Origin: Xenopus tropicalis
Lineage: Eukaryota > Chordata > Amphibia > Anura > Pipidae
Reading direction: 5' to 3'
Length of the DNA stretch: 64,000 nucleotides
NCBI RefSeq assembly: GCF_000004195.4
Contig: NC_030685.2
Span: 52,776,016 to 52,840,015, forward strand
Shown here: one piece after another, positions 41,676 through 54,823 of the stretch
Position numbering within the stretch: the first letter of the stretch is position 1
Layout: every line of letters starts with the position of its first letter
Position numbers and translations under genes: made by a program
The notes under the pieces: model-generated
Seen by the model: the letters and a program-made list of their open reading frames with translations, nothing else
Database searches by the model: none
Told to the model about the DNA's origin: nothing

Positions 41676-44600
41676 TAGTTGAAAAAAATACAACTGATTC
41701 CATAACTGACAGCAGTGCCAAATATGTATAATTTTGTGGAGACTTGTATAGGACAAAAACTCCCAGCAGTAAACTACCATCAGCGTACGTTACACCCATA
41801 AAGTACACTGATTTCTTTATCAATACTTTGGATGCCCCCCAGCATTTACTAATGCTCAATTTGTTTATCCACAAGCAAAAATACACCATCTAAAACTTGG
41901 CGAGATCATGCATATAGAACTCAGTGGCCGATGTCCCTTTTACAACTGGAAGACCTTTTTTTGCTTCATGGTTTTAGAGGTTTCTGTTTTTTTTTACCCT
42001 GTCATTTGTGCAACAATATGTGTTTTCTTTTGTTTGTGCTTATTTAATTTGCATCTTTTGAAAAATGACTGACATTCGTGTAAATCAGTTTAGTCATGGT
42101 TTCAAAAACCACTAAAATCCAAATTTTGATAAATGGGCCTTCCCATTTCAAGATGCTTTATGCTCGCTAAGAAACATTTTCAGCGTCCGTTTTATGTGAC
42201 AAAAAGTCACATGATTAAGGATTTGAATTTGGTTCGGTCAGAGGCCTGGATTCTGCCGAATCCTTCTGAAAGAGGCGGAATCCTGGGTTTAGTGCATCTC
42301 TAATTTGATGCCCAGTGTGTTTGAAGGCCCATTGCCATTATTTTATGTGGGATAAAGTTATACAAAAGTACATTTATCCCAGAGACCCATATATTTTTAT
42401 AAAGTACACAATTCTGAATCCAAAGTGGTCAAATATATGTCTTGCAGAACTAACAAACTGCATGGTGGTTTTATAACAGAAATTGCCTAAAATACAGTAA
42501 TTTGCCCCATGTTAGCTTGCACAATTGCACAAAGCACAGTGTTTGCATGCTATTTGTCATGTCACCCCCTGTAAAAGTAGAATGTCCTCAGAAAATCCAT
42601 ATATATTTTGTAAATACACATTCTGACAAATATAAAATGGATAAAAATGTTTTTTACTCCAAACTACCAGATTGAAAGTTATGCTAAATGTAGAAGGTTT
42701 TATGACATTTCTAAAAATTGTGCAGCATCGTATCTCGCACTGTTCACCTACATAAAAAAATAAAACATCATAAATATGAACACCAAGGGTTTTCTGTACA
42801 GTTTGATAATATTCATAGGTTTTCAAAAATAATTTGGCATGTGTTAACTCAATAAAAATAGTACATATGAATTTTCATGGCTGACACTGCCTACTGCAAA
42901 ATTAGCGCCCACATCCCTTAACAGTACAGTGACCACAAAAAACAGGTTTGAAAACTACACATTCTGACAAATCCATAATTGGCAAATATATCTTTATAAT
43001 CCAATCTAATAAATTACAAAGCTTTTCTAAAATATCTTTCCTAAAAAAATTATGCAAATCAATAAAATAACTGATCCTACAGTGTGATGGTAGTGGTTAC
43101 AACCTTTAAGAACAAGAACATCACACATAATAGTAAAAAAAAAAAAAGTGTTCTTGCGCAGGTTTTACATATGCTAAAGTTGTGTAGCTTCATAGATGTC
43201 ACAATGGCCTCAATTGGTTCTACTGTTACTAAACCCAGTTATACCCTTAAAACACCCTGGACACAGCACCCCACAACATATACAGCTGGGTGATCCCTGA
43301 ATAACCTTGGTTGGTTATTAGGTCATTGTATAAAAGAAGGGGGGCTCACATTATAGGGTTTTGTTAAAGTACTAATGCCTCTTTAAGCATAATAATTAAT
43401 TTATGAGTGGATATACAGTGAGTGGGCCACTATTTTTAAAACTGGCCATACAGGCACTGATATAATCGTATGAAACAAGGTTGCTTGTATGATGGCTCGA
43501 CGAGATGACCAATATAACAAAGTCTGCGGATATCAGTCGTCTCGTTGATCGGGCGGGTTAAAAGATTTTGATCGGGCGCTGTTGAAGGCGCCCCAGCAAA
43601 ATCTACGTTTTGGGCTAAATTGGCAGGTGGAGGTAGAATTCCTATTGTTTACTGTTTCTACCTCCATATCTGACGATCTTTCCTGCGACTAGGGATTGGC
43701 GAAATAATTTGATACATGTCGCTTCCTATGACGTATGCATAGTATTTTTTAATGCGTGCGTCATTCACAGGAAAAGCACAGGAATGATCATAATTGCTAA
43801 GTGTTTGGCCACCTTAAGAGTGTTTTTCATGGGTACTGACTTTGGCATCCAAATGCACCACGTTGCCAATCCTAGATAAAAACTCCAGCACGTGAAGTAT
43901 CAGTTTTCAAGGTAACAACAGTTACCTTGAAGGCAGCAATGAATGCATGAATCTGATTTTATTATCCAGCATAACATTACTGACAAAACATTTGTGTAAA
44001 TGATCCATACCACCTGCATTAGCACATGACCTAATTTTTTTTAGGGAAAATGCAGTTGGGTATATAAAATTGGCTGTTTCTCAGCCCAAGTTCATATGTT
44101 GGCCAAAAAACAGTCCTGTGTGACGTTAGTTGGAAGTCTTGTATTATCTAAGAAAACCCAAAATATATATTACATTGGTAGTTCACGATTAGATGAACTT
44201 TAATAAGTGATATTCTACATCAGTTTTCATCTGCTCTTTTTTTAATTTGCAGTTTTTGCATTATTTAGATTTTTGTCCTAATTGGGATTTATGCAGCTAT
44301 CTGGTTGCTAGGGTAGAAGTTACCCAAGTTTTGAATGAGAAGGGACTGGAAGATGATCAGGAGAGGGCCTAAACAAACTTGAAACGTACACAATGGAAGA
44401 CCACTTGAAAGTTGCTAAGGATAGGATATTTTATAACATACTTGAAAGATCACTACTCCTAAAATGCAACGATGAGGACAACTAAAGCCTAAAACAACTT
44501 GCCCATGTGTTTCTTGCAGTGCTTCTTGTTTTCATTGTATAAAAACACAAAATGGAAGGGATCCATAGACTCCTGCATGTACTAGCTAATTTTTCAGCTC

Positions 44601-46249
44601 ATAAATACTGGTCTACTTATTAAGGTAATCTTTCAGGTATAATCATTACTTGACAGTCAGGTAAATACCAGCCAGTTGGTAACTCTATGTGCCATGTCTG
44701 CCCCCCACCTGCAGGTAAAAGTACCAGTTTATGCATGTACCAAAAACAGTATTGTGGCAGATAGAGGAGCTGATTCAGTAATAAATGAGCACTCAAGCCA
44801 AAGTAACCTAGAACATTTTTTGTACATGTGAAAGCAGGCTAATGTTCTGGAAGACACAGTATTACCTCTACCATGAAAAATATTTTATGCTATTGAATGA
44901 TAGCAATGATAGCAAAAAAAAAAGAAAGAAAGATATAGCTGCTATTCAAATGTACCAGAAGCAGTACAAAGACAATATGTTGTCAATTAATGACATCCAA
45001 CTACTTTTAAAACATCAGATATTCAAATAGTAATATGTTAATAAATGTTAAATAATCAAATGTTGTTTTTGTAAAACACCAGTTACTAATTACCATTATA
45101 GCACAGCTCCTTTTCATACTTTGTAGCAGTCATACAAGCAAGGCAAGATCCTTAGAGAGTTATCATGAAATGGCAGGTAAGGCAGCTGTCCTCTGTGTTG
45201 GACTACACCCTGGAAAGTAGAGCTGTAGTCCATCTAAATGTCTCTAGATGACACCTGTTTTAGACATAAATTCAGGAATTTATCCATGAAAATTTGACAC
45301 TTACCACAATCATGGAAATCCAGTCACATTAGAGTGGGTTATTCCCCAGTGAAAAAAATGTTATGTTACTAGAAATTCAAGCAGTGATCTTGGTTGCATG
45401 TGTATGCGCTGCTTTATATAGTCACAGCTCAGGGGGTAAGTGAGCCTCAACATGCAAAATAGGTTAGGTACAATCAGACCATTAATGTTTGCAAAATTTG
45501 AGTGCCTACGGGTAAGCAGCTGACTGTTTGCAAAGAAGTAACTGTCTTCATGAAAATATGAATATGTTCTACTGGTTTAAAATAGCTGAAAGGGTTCTGT
45601 AAAGAAATATCATGGAAATGTCTACATTTATGTTAAAATATTCTATATGTTTACTTTTAGCCACATTCATATAAATTACTGGTAAAGTATAGCAGGGCCA
45701 CATTTACCCTTTGTGGGTGCAGTGCTGAAAGCAAAACCACACAGAATATTGCATGCATTAAGGGTAAAACCACACAAGCATGTTTGTTTTGTGCCTGATG
45801 GCAGCTGCAGTGACAGGTAAAAACACCCCTGTGCGCCTGTGACATCCTTTAATGTTACGGAATAAAAAGTGGCGAGGTGTTCCAATCTCTGTTCTATTTG
45901 TCTGGCCAGAGTGTTCCTTGTCTTTTTATGTCTCAGTCTGTGGCAGCGATTGTTGAAAATGCTGGGAGAGCTCAGGAGACCATTAGCCTGGGAAAAAATC
46001 AATAAATACACTGCCAGTTGCAAGGTTAAATGTCAGGATGTGGGCACATTTTTTTTGGTCTGGTTAAAGTAGCAGGAGAAATCATTTCTGAGCTACTTTA
46101 GCAAGTACAGGGTTGTCTACAGGCTGTTTCAATGCTGTTTTATGGAGTGGCAGTTTTGGATGCTTTAGCATAGCCCAAAAATGTTGCCAAAGCTCCTGGA
46201 ACCACCACGTGTCATTGCCTCGTATTTCTGACTTCGAATATGTGCTTAA
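41676..46249. other. Intergenic stretch, repeats only
   Basis: No gene found. It contains a truncated hAT MITE end near 42210-42303, a MITE-like element at 43441-43817 and a long degenerate segment at about 44.6-45.65 kb with partial relatives at 40.4-41.2 kb and 53.2-53.5 kb. Confidence 0.5.
43441..43817. mobile_element. MITE-like element, GGCCA ends
   Basis: Starts ACTGGCCATACAGGCACTGA and ends GTTTGGCCACCTTAAG, with an interior TCGTTGATCGGGCGGGTTAA. Two other loci (24972, 17898) share the interior blocks. Confidence 0.5.
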
Positions 46250-46750
46250 AGGACAATTAAATGTTAATATAAATTAAAAGTAAGTCTAAAGGCATTCTTT
46301 TTAAGTACTTACTGCATATCTAAATTCCCAGATCCCTGCTTGCTTCTCTGAGATATGGTGCTGGCAGCCTACAGCAGTTAGAAGACTGCAGTGACATCAC
46401 TGAAATTTCTCTCCCCTTCCTGTAGGTGCCAGCGGCAGCCTTACTATTCTCTGAGCATGTGTGTAACTTGATCCTGTTTCCTGTTCTGAGCTACACATGC
46501 CCACCAGCCAATCAGAAGCGGATCTGGCAGAGGGGAGGGGGGGGAGGGAATAAAACACATGTGCAGTATGAAGCAAGGAGGGAAAGGAAGGGAGAATACC
46601 TTTTTAGAAATGGCTGCCTGTTCTAGAAAATGTGAAGTAAGTGTGACTGAGTAAATATTTGATTAGATGAGCCAAAAGTGTGGCGTTTTTACTAAACAAT
46701 AGGAGGACTATTGGGCAGTATGCTTTTTAAATTTTGACTTGCATTCTCCT
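46250..46750. mobile_element. TTAA-flanked MITE (T2/Kolobok-like), about 500 bp
   Basis: TTAA at 46246-46249 and 46751-46754 flank AGGACAATTAAATG...CATTCTCCT. The interior has the CCAGCCAATCAGAAGC block common in frog MITEs. No transposase. Confidence 0.65.
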
Positions 46751-46859
46751 TTAATGGACATGTTATGTGTATACAAACAGTAGTATTATATTTAGTGCAT
46801 TAGGAGACGGGGCTTCTGGTGGGGAAGGGTATCTTGATTGCTGCAGTTTTACTCTAAAG

Positions 46860-47113
46860 CAGTGATCCCCAACCAGTGGCTCCTGAGTAACATGCTGCTC
46901 ACCAGCCTCTTTGATGTTGCTCTCAGTGGCCTCAAAGTATGTGCCCATTATACATTTCTGGCTTGGAGGCAAATTTTGGAACCCCAGAAACACAGTTTTA
47001 CCCCAAGCAGAGCCTTCTGCAGGCTAGCAATGCATGTGGGGCTACCTTATTTGGCACCCCCAAAGAACTTTTTTCATGTTTGGCTCATGAGTAAAAAAGG
47101 TTAGGGATCCCTG
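46860..47113. mobile_element. hAT MITE with perfect 8-bp target duplication
   Basis: CAGTGATCCCCAACC and GGTTAGGGATCCCTG termini, flanked by CTCTAAAG at 46852-46859 and 47114-47121. Relative of 54514-54823, in opposite orientation. Confidence 0.85.
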
Positions 47114-47121
47114 CTCTAAAG

Positions 47122-49718
47122 GTTCTAAATTCTTCAATGAATTAAACAGTGGGTTTTCAGACAGGATCTTAGACCCTTAAAAGTTTGTCAGAATACTCTA
47201 TAGATAACCTACTGCTAAATATACTGTACACCATAAAATTGTCCAATAACAGCTGGCACTGTCTACATTCTAAATCCAAAAGGCAGCAGCCAAAGGATGT
47301 TTTGACATTTTGTTTAACATCTAAAGAGGGTTGTTGGTCTAAGCAATCCGCCATTCTTTTTCCATCTAAAACTCAGTGGCTTATGATTACTGTAGCTTTT
47401 AGGATTCTCCATTCTCCAATAATGGGAACATTTGAATTTGTAGGTGCTGATTTTTTGTAGGCGCTGCCTACTGTGTGCCACCACAGGGGAATGCAGGGAG
47501 AAACACAGCTGATTCTTACGAATAGGACCATATTCATTCAGGAGCATGCAAGCACCAAACACATATAGAACACAACTTGCGTTCATCTACATTCAGCACC
47601 TGCATTTGCCCTTGTAAAGGCTCTAATGAGGACTGTTACTTTTTCTTATTCAAAAGTGTAACATTTATGCGATGAAAATAAGTCAAACTAATGTAAGCAC
47701 GGTATTAGCTTTATAGAACAGGTTAAAAAAATGTCTCTATTAAAATAAAGTTTAGTAAACAAAAATAATTTACCAGTTGTTATGCAACTGCTATATGCCA
47801 TAAAATTAAGGGCTTGTAAAACTAAAAATAAAATCACGCTATGAACGGCGATGTAATTTTATGCAAGTTTAGCATTCCTTAACACGTCATTTGTTTTAAA
47901 GTAATTTCAAATGTAATTGCAGTTGAAAGCAGTATTATTATTCAAGGAGTGAAGTATATAGAGGGGGGGCACTTGGTTTCTGAACCTTTATTACTCAACT
48001 TGAGTGTGATATCACAGCATGATTATTAAAGTAAATGCCAACCTTTGAGGGTTGTATGCCATAGCCTGAGTAAAATCTGGTAGTAACTACAAGGTTCTCT
48101 GGGTTCACGGCAATAATGCTAATCTATGGTGTGCAATGTGATCTGCCAATGGAAAGCCTGTAAACCAACACTATGATTGCTCAACAGTTTAGCAGGATGA
48201 GAAGGGGCATCTGGTATTCATGTGCTTTTTTTTGCACACTTCCATGCATGCTGTTTAGCAAAATAGCAGTACCAACAAAACATAGAGCACTTAACAGATA
48301 TTACAGTTGATCCACTGTATTCCCTGAGCTAGAACAAGCCACAAAATACAGAAAGCAAACTCATGCACATCTGATAACGGAGGTCTACACAGTTATCTCT
48401 CATTTTACTAACCGGTTGTAAAGCACCCTGGATAGCACATTCCAGTGTCTTGTACTGCATGGCAACTTTAATTGAATCCATTCCTCTCTGAGGTTCTGCA
48501 CCCAATGGGGAGGAAATTACCTATTTCTGATGTTCCCCTGGATACAGACCCACAGGTATACGCTGGACCCGTTATTACACATGTACCTACCATACTGGAA
48601 GTCATTGTATATGCAAATGCACTAGGTGTACAAATGTACTAGGTTTTGTACCCCATGGCTGAGATAGAGAAAGTAGGAAGGGTAACATTTCATTTTTTGT
48701 TTTTTATTACAATTTTTAAACATTTTCAAACAAACACTTGCAAGTAACAACAATGCATGTAAACCCATATGTGTCAAACATTTGTGTGCAAGATATTGTT
48801 GACCTAGTTCATCACAGTGGTGGCTTTCCAGGTTGCTATTGGTTTTTGAATCTAAATCTGGAGATGAAATCAAACTAAGAACAATTCAACAAAAATGACT
48901 AAAGAAACTGAAAAATCACAAAAAGGGAATATAGTCATAAACACAGGCGGTATTACCTTTCACAGCTACATAGCTGCACATCATATCATGTGGCATATTC
49001 ATCAAAGTGACAACAGAGGGGATCTGACCAGTTCTCTGTTCATTTGCAATGGAGGATTTGCAAACTCATTTTTTCACCCTTTGATCAATTCGACTAAACT
49101 CGTTTATCTGAATGTCTAATATTTACTAAAAAAAAGTCTAAGGGAAAATTTGCAAACATCATAAAAAACTCAACTTTTTAGAATTTTATGAGCAAAAATC
49201 CTGCCGCTGCAATCGCGTTTTCAGAAAAAAAAACTGTGAAATTGTTTTGAGACAAAAGAAAAAACTTCAAGAAAAGGGAAGAGACCTTTGCCACTGATTT
49301 CTACATGAACTCGGCAAGTTTTACCTGGCAAATTGTCAAATTTGGATTTTTTAGCCGTTTAGACAGATAGTAAATCTCGGAAAAGTTGCAGCATTTTTTT
49401 CTCGTTTTTTTTTGCACTAAAAATTTGATTTTAGTTTAAAAAAAAAAAAAAAAAATCGATGGTTAGTAAATGGGCCCCTAAGTATCAACATTTTATAAGT
49501 ATGGAAGGAAGATGTATAGAAGATGGTCCAATTTTGGTGCCAAAAAAGTATTGTTACTAGTCCCACCTATCTCTTCCACTTTCTGCTACCTACTTTACCA
49601 GGCTGTGCAGGGGAGCCAGCGACACTCGGTACACTGCACTATAAGATATACAGTGTATACAGTAGAGGAGCCAAAATGCCAAGACCCACCCAATAGCTGC
49701 AATGTTGGTTCAGCTCAA
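47122..49718. other. Intergenic stretch, no gene recognised
   Basis: AT-rich sequence with short random ORFs. An AT-rich dispersed repeat occupies about 49140-49490 (ends in a poly-A run and TTAGTAAATGGGCCC). Nothing else could be supported. Confidence 0.5.
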
Positions 49719-50140
49719 ACTAGTCAGTGGTTGACACAGGATATGGTGCATAAAGGTTTACTCAAGATTAATGTGAACAACGCACAAGGGCCAGATGGAA
49801 TACACCCTTGGGTACTGAGAGAGCTAGGTTTAGTTTTACAGTGGCCTCTGTTTCTGATATTCTTGGAGGATTTGATTGGATTGGAGGAAAGTTGATGTCT
49901 TTCCTATATTTAAAAAGGGATCAACCTGGCAATTATAGGCCAGTAAGTTTGACATCTGTGGTGGGCAAGTTATTTGAATGCCTGTTAAGGGATTACATGC
50001 AAAGTTATGTAGTGGAGAATGGCATTATGAGCAGCAATCAGCATGGCTTTATGAAGGACAGGTCATGTCAGACCAATTTAATTGCTTGTTATGATGAGGT
50101 GAGTAAGAAGCTGGACAGTGGGGATGCAGTAGATCTATAT
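49719..50140 (+). pseudogene. LINE reverse transcriptase fragment
   Basis: Two overlapping frames encode INVNNAQGPDGIHPWVLREL and then QPGNYRPVSLTSVVGKLFEC with IMSSNQHGFMKDRSCQTNL, the finger region of a CR1/L2-type reverse transcriptase. A frameshift lies near 49890. Truncated at both ends; the satellite starts at its 3' edge. Confidence 0.8.
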
Positions 50141-50146
50141 ATATAA

Positions 50147-50925
50147 CCTGCCTAACTCTTGTACTGTCTCCTGTCAGACCTTTGTGCTCCCTGTGCTTCT
50201 TGTTAACCCTTGTATGTCCTTCTCTGTGATTTAAGTGTGAAAGTCGTTCACAATCCATTGCACATTATGGCATTGCCCATCTGTGGACTTGTGACTGCGG
50301 ATTCACTAATATCACTATAACTTCCTGCATCTCTTGTACTGTCTCCTGTCAACCCTTTGTGCTCTCTGTGCTTCTTGTTAACCCTTGTATGTCCTCACCT
50401 TTGTGATTTTAGTGTGAAAGCCGTTCACAACCAATTACACATTATGGCATTGCCCATTTGTGGACTAGTGACTGCAGATTCACTAATATCACAATAACTT
50501 CCTGCATTTCTTGTACTTTCTCCTGTCACCCCTGCACACTCCCAATGCTCCTTGTTAACTCTTGTATGTCTTTCTCACTTTCGATATTTTAGTGGGAAAG
50601 CTGTTCACGACCCATCACAGATTTTGGCATTGCCCATTTGTGGACTGGTGCTTGCGGATCCACTAATATCACTACAACGTCCTGCATCTCTTGTTCTGTC
50701 TCCTGTCAGCCCTAAACACTTCCTGTGCTTCTTGTTAACCCTTGTATGTCTTTCTCATTTTGTGATTTTAGTGTGAAAGCCGTTCACAACCCTTTACACA
50801 TTATGGCATTGCCCATTTGTGGACTGGTGACTGCAGACTCACTAATATCACTATAACTTCCTGCATCTCTTGCACTCCCTGTGCTTCTTGTTAACCCTTA
50901 TATGTCCTTATCTCCCTACAACCCT
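50147..50925. repeat. Tandem satellite, period about 175-180 bp, about 4.3 units
   Basis: The block CTTGTACTGTCTCCTGTCA recurs at 50158, 50333, 50510, 50690 and (partial) 50869. Other unit landmarks are GTTAACCCTTGTATGTC, GTGAAAGCCGTTCACAA and GCATTGCCCATTTGTGGACT. Confidence 0.85.
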
Positions 50926-51162
50926 AAAAATGTAGTTAACTGCCCAGGTGCTGGTCAAAATCAGAGTGCCAACTTTTTTTCTGTATATTAAGTCCCAGCG
51001 TGTGTGGTACACTCTCTCTCTATATATACTGAATGTGAAAATTCCAGTTTTTCTGAGTTTTGCTCAATTTATAGTCTACATTATCTTCCATTTTCCCTCA
51101 TTTCTTTTTAAAAGACTTGTCACTTTCTGTCTTCCCATGGCATGATTCGCCCATTCTATATA

Positions 51163-52780
51163 CAGTGGAGGAAATAATTATTTGACCCCTCACTGATTTT
51201 GTAAGTTTGTCCAATGACAAAGAAATGAAAAGTCTCAGAACAGTATCATTTCAATGGTAGGTTTATTTTAACAGTGGCAGATAGCACATCAAAAGGAAAA
51301 TCGAAAAAATAACTTTAAATAAAAGATAGCAACTGATTTGCATTTCATTGAGTGAAATAAGTTTTTGAACCCTCTAACAAAAAAAGACTTAATACTTAGT
51401 GGAAAAACCCTTGTTTGCAAGCACAGAGGTCAAACGTTTCTTGTACTTGATGACCAAGTTTGTGCACATTTTAGGAGGAATGTTGGTCCACTCCTCTTTG
51501 CAGATCATCTCTAAATCCCTAAGGTTTCGAGGCTGTCTCTGTGCAACTCTGAGCTTGAGCTCCCTCCATAGGTTTTCTATTGGATTAAGGTCCGGAGACT
51601 GACTAGGCCACTCCATGACCTTAATGTGCTTCTTCTTGAGCCACTCCTTTGTTGCCTTTGCTGTATGTTTTGGGTCATTGTCGTGCTGGAACACCCATCC
51701 ACGACCCATTTTCAGTTTCCTGGCAGAGGGAAGGAGGTTGTCGTTCAGGATTTCACGATACATGGCTCCGTCCATTTTCCCGTTAATGCGAATAAGTTGT
51801 CCTGTGCCCTTAGCAGAAAAACACCCCCAAAGCAAAATGTTTCCACCCCCATGCTTGACGGTGGGGACGGTGTTTTGGGGGTCATAGGCAGCATTTTTCT
51901 TCCTCCAAACACAGCGAGTTGAGTTAATGCCAAAGAGCTCTATTTTGGTCTCATCAGACCACAGCACCTTCTCCCAGTCACTCACAGAATCATTCAGGTG
52001 TTCATTGGCAAACTTCAGACGGGCCTGCACATGTGCCTTCTTGAGCAGGGGGACCTTGCGAGCCCTGCAGGATTTTAATCCATTGCGGTGTAATGTGTTT
52101 CCAATGGTTTTCTTGGTGACTGTGGTCCCTGCTAATTTGAGGTCATTAACTAACTCCTCCCGTGTAGTTCTAGGATGCTTTTTCACCTTTCTCAGAATCA
52201 TTGACACCCCACGAGGTGAGATCTTGCGTGGAGCCCCAGAGCGAGGTCGATTGATGGTCATTTTGTGCTCCTTCCATTTTCGAACAATTGCACCAACAGT
52301 TGTCACCTTCTCTCCCAGCTTCTTGCTAATGGTTTTGTAGCCCATTCCAGCCTTGTGCAGGTCTACAATTTTGTCTCTGACATCCTTGGACAGCTCTTTG
52401 GTCTTTCCCATGTTGGAGAGTTTGGAGTCTGCTTGATTGATTGATTGATTCTGTGGACAGGTGTCTTTTATACAGGTGACTAGTTAAGACAGGTGTCCTT
52501 AATGAGGTTGACTAATTGAGTAGAAGTGTCTAACCACTCTGTGGGAGCCAGAACTCTTAATGGTTGGTAGGGGTTCAAAAACTTATTTCACTCAATGAAA
52601 TGCAAATCAGTTGCTATCTTTTATTTAAAGTTATTTTTTCGATTTTCCTTTTGATGTGCTATCTGCCACTGTTAAAATAAACCTACCATTGAAATGATAC
52701 TGTTCTGAGACTTTTCATTTCTTTGTCATTGGACAAACTTACAAAATCAGTGAGGGGTCAAATAATTATTTCCTCCACTG
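51163..52780 (-). mobile_element. Complete Tc1/mariner element, 1618 bp, 210-bp TIRs, TA target
   Basis: Flanked by TA (51161-51162 and 52781-52782). TIRs 51163-51372 and 52571-52780 are practically identical by eye. Each TIR holds two direct-repeat boxes, outer AAATAATTATTTGACCCCT and inner AAATAAGTTTTTGAACC, the IR/DR layout of Sleeping Beauty-like elements. The transposase frame between them is intact. Resembles a family widespread in frogs and teleosts; the exact name was not verified. Confidence 0.95.
51389..52411 (-). CDS. Tc1-type DD34E transposase, intact, 340 aa
   Basis: Cut-and-paste transposase. Residues 1 to about 110 form a bipartite paired-like HTH DNA-binding region, with an AT-hook-like [10 protein letters not shown] at 54-63. 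The catalytic triad is visible: D153 (WSDETK), D244 ([11 protein letters not shown]) and E279 ([11 protein letters not shown]), with 34 residues between the last two. The [10 protein letters not shown] motif (187-196) is present. The length of 340 aa is standard for Tc1 transposases. No stop or frameshift. The start at 52411 gives [10 protein letters not shown], the usual N-terminus. The element supplies no obvious strong promoter. Confidence 0.96.
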   Translation of the reverse strand: MGKTKELSKDVRDKIVDLHKAGMGYKTISKKLGEKVTTVGAIVRKWKEHKMTINRPRSGAPRKISPRGVSMILRKVKKHPRTTREELVNDLKLAGTTVTKKTIGNTLHRNGLKSCRARKVPLLKKAHVQARLKFANEHLNDSVSDWEKVLWSDETKIELFGINSTRCVWRKKNAAYDPQNTVPTVKHGGGNILLWGCFSAKGTGQLIRINGKMDGAMYREILNDNLLPSARKLKMGRGWVFQHDNDPKHTAKATKEWLKKKHIKVMEWPSQSPDLNPIENLWRELKLRVAQRQPRNLRDLEMICKEEWTNIPPKMCTNLVIKYKKRLTSVLANKGFSTKY

Positions 52781-52782
52781 TA

Positions 52783-54505
52783 TATATAGAAAATGTATTG
52801 CAGATTCCAGTAGTTACCACAGCCAGGTAAATGGTTTTTCAGGTAACAGCTCCTTCCGGTTATATTGTATATAAAGCATAGCCAGTAAAGGACTTTCCCC
52901 TATGCCCATGTTGTGTTAGTTAGGTAATTTCTTTTAGATGCTGTTTCACCATTCACAGCTGAACAAACAGTTTACTTTAAAATGCTTAAGACCCTCTCCA
53001 GATGGCTTCCCAGGATATCTTGGTGTTGATCAAACACCTATTATCATATCAGATATGAATAACAAATGCCAAAATAGCCATCACAAAGTATTCCAGAGTT
53101 AAAGTAACAATTAACATTTGACTAACTTACTGTTTAAATATCTTCAGTTGTCTTAAGCATTATGTACATTGATTGAAACATATTACATTTTATTTATTTC
53201 ATACACTTGCATATATGCATAGTCCCCATACATATTACTACACCATTAGTGCCATGTAAAAGACAGCTAACAAACATTTCCTCTACCATGAAAATTATAT
53301 ATATATTTATTACAATCATGGATAATCCAGTCACAGACAATAAAGTGAATTATTCCACAATAGAAAAACCATATAGTACTGGAAATTCGCGATTCATCTA
53401 TGCAAGTGTAGGCACAATTTTACATGATGACACTAGAGAATTAGGGAATGAGTGATATGTTCAACAGGGCTTTTGGAAAGAAGGAGCTTTTTTCATAGAA
53501 TACGCCCTGTTAATATATATAATGTACTGTACAAAGCCATGTTGAAATGTGTATATTTATATCATTAACTTTGAGTATGATGAGAATTTGCAGTTGGTAT
53601 TAATTTTTTTGTTGTTTTGAATTTAGTGTTTGTTTAGCAGCTCTCCAGTTTAGAATTTAAGCAGGTATTTGGTTGCTAGCTTCTAATTCATCCTAGAAAC
53701 CATGCAACAGTTGCATGAAAGACTGTAGTATGACTAAGAGAGCCTTAATAGAAAGTTAAGTAATAAAAAGTAACAATAAATGTGTAGTCTCTCAGAGCAA
53801 TAGTTTTCTGGCTATCTGGTTTTATGGTTGGACAGTGGCTGTAACTATAGTAGGAGCAGACTCTAAATCTGTAGGGGGTCACAGGAAGTGGGGCCCAGTA
53901 AGAGCCTGCTACCCCCACTTCAATAAGTGCCCTGTCTGGGTCAGAGCATGGGTGTGTCCAGAGATCCCAAGTAACACTCCTGCACAAATAAGATTGTTTC
54001 TTTATGTTGGATAACTAATGTATGAGCTGATTGAACGATGGATTTTGAATGTTTGTAGTGCATTCTATCATTCTAAAAACAGCAGTATCCAATTTTTTTA
54101 GTTTGATTACAATGGAAAATGTTATAGATTGCCATAAATATCATATCATCATAAGGACTAGAGAGCCAGATGCATCAGAAGCTTTCAGCTTACCAGAAAT
54201 TTCTGCTGTACTAAAAATAATCAGACAAAACCTTCAGGGTATTCCTATAATAGATATAAATGAACCAGAGCTGACCCCTTTATGGGTCTTGTGGAAGTTT
54301 GCTGAATTTCTTTTTTTACATGCCAGTAGGGTTAATTTGGCAGCATAGGGGCTAAACTGCACCCGTGAAGTTAATGATATTAATCAATCACATCATTACT
54401 TTCATTTCCTACATTAGGCCAGATCTCAGGTCCTTCTTTGTGGTGTAAAACTTTGTTGGGCCCATTAGTCTATAAGACATGGCTGTAACAGTTATTGTTC
54501 CTTCA
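52783..54505. other. Intergenic stretch, no gene recognised
   Basis: Low-complexity and AT-rich. 53250-53420 resembles part of 45290-45420 (CAATCATGGATAATCCAGTC, GTTATTCC blocks). Nothing else could be supported. Confidence 0.45.
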
Positions 54506-54513
54506 GTTTAAGG

Positions 54514-54823
54514 CAGGGATCCCCAACCTATTTTACCTGTGAGCCACAATCAAATGTAAAAAGAGTTGGGGAGCAACATAAGCATGAAAAATGTTCATGG
54601 ATGGGGGGCAAATAAGGGCTGTGATTGGCTATTTGGTAACCCCTATGTGGACTGGCAGCCTACAGGAGCCTCTGTTTGGCAGTACACTTGGTTTTTGTGC
54701 AACCAAAACTTGCCTTCAAGTCAGGAATACATAAATAAGCACCTGCGCTGAGGCCACTAGGAGCAACATCCAAGGGGTTGGGGAGCAACATGTTGCTCAT
54801 GAACCACTGGTTGGGTATCACTG
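54514..54823. mobile_element. hAT MITE with perfect 8-bp target duplication
   Basis: CAGGGATCCCCAACC and GGTTGGGTATCACTG termini, flanked by GTTTAAGG at 54506-54513 and 54824-54831. The interior GGAGCAACAT repeat is shared with 46860-47113. Confidence 0.87.

Noticed and set aside
45676..46023. 115-codon minus-strand ORF
   Set aside because: No recognisable motif, no splice context, AT-rich repeat neighbourhood; consistent with chance.
51399..52340. Plus-strand ORFs of 67-137 codons
   Set aside because: Shadows on the strand opposite the Tc1 transposase gene.
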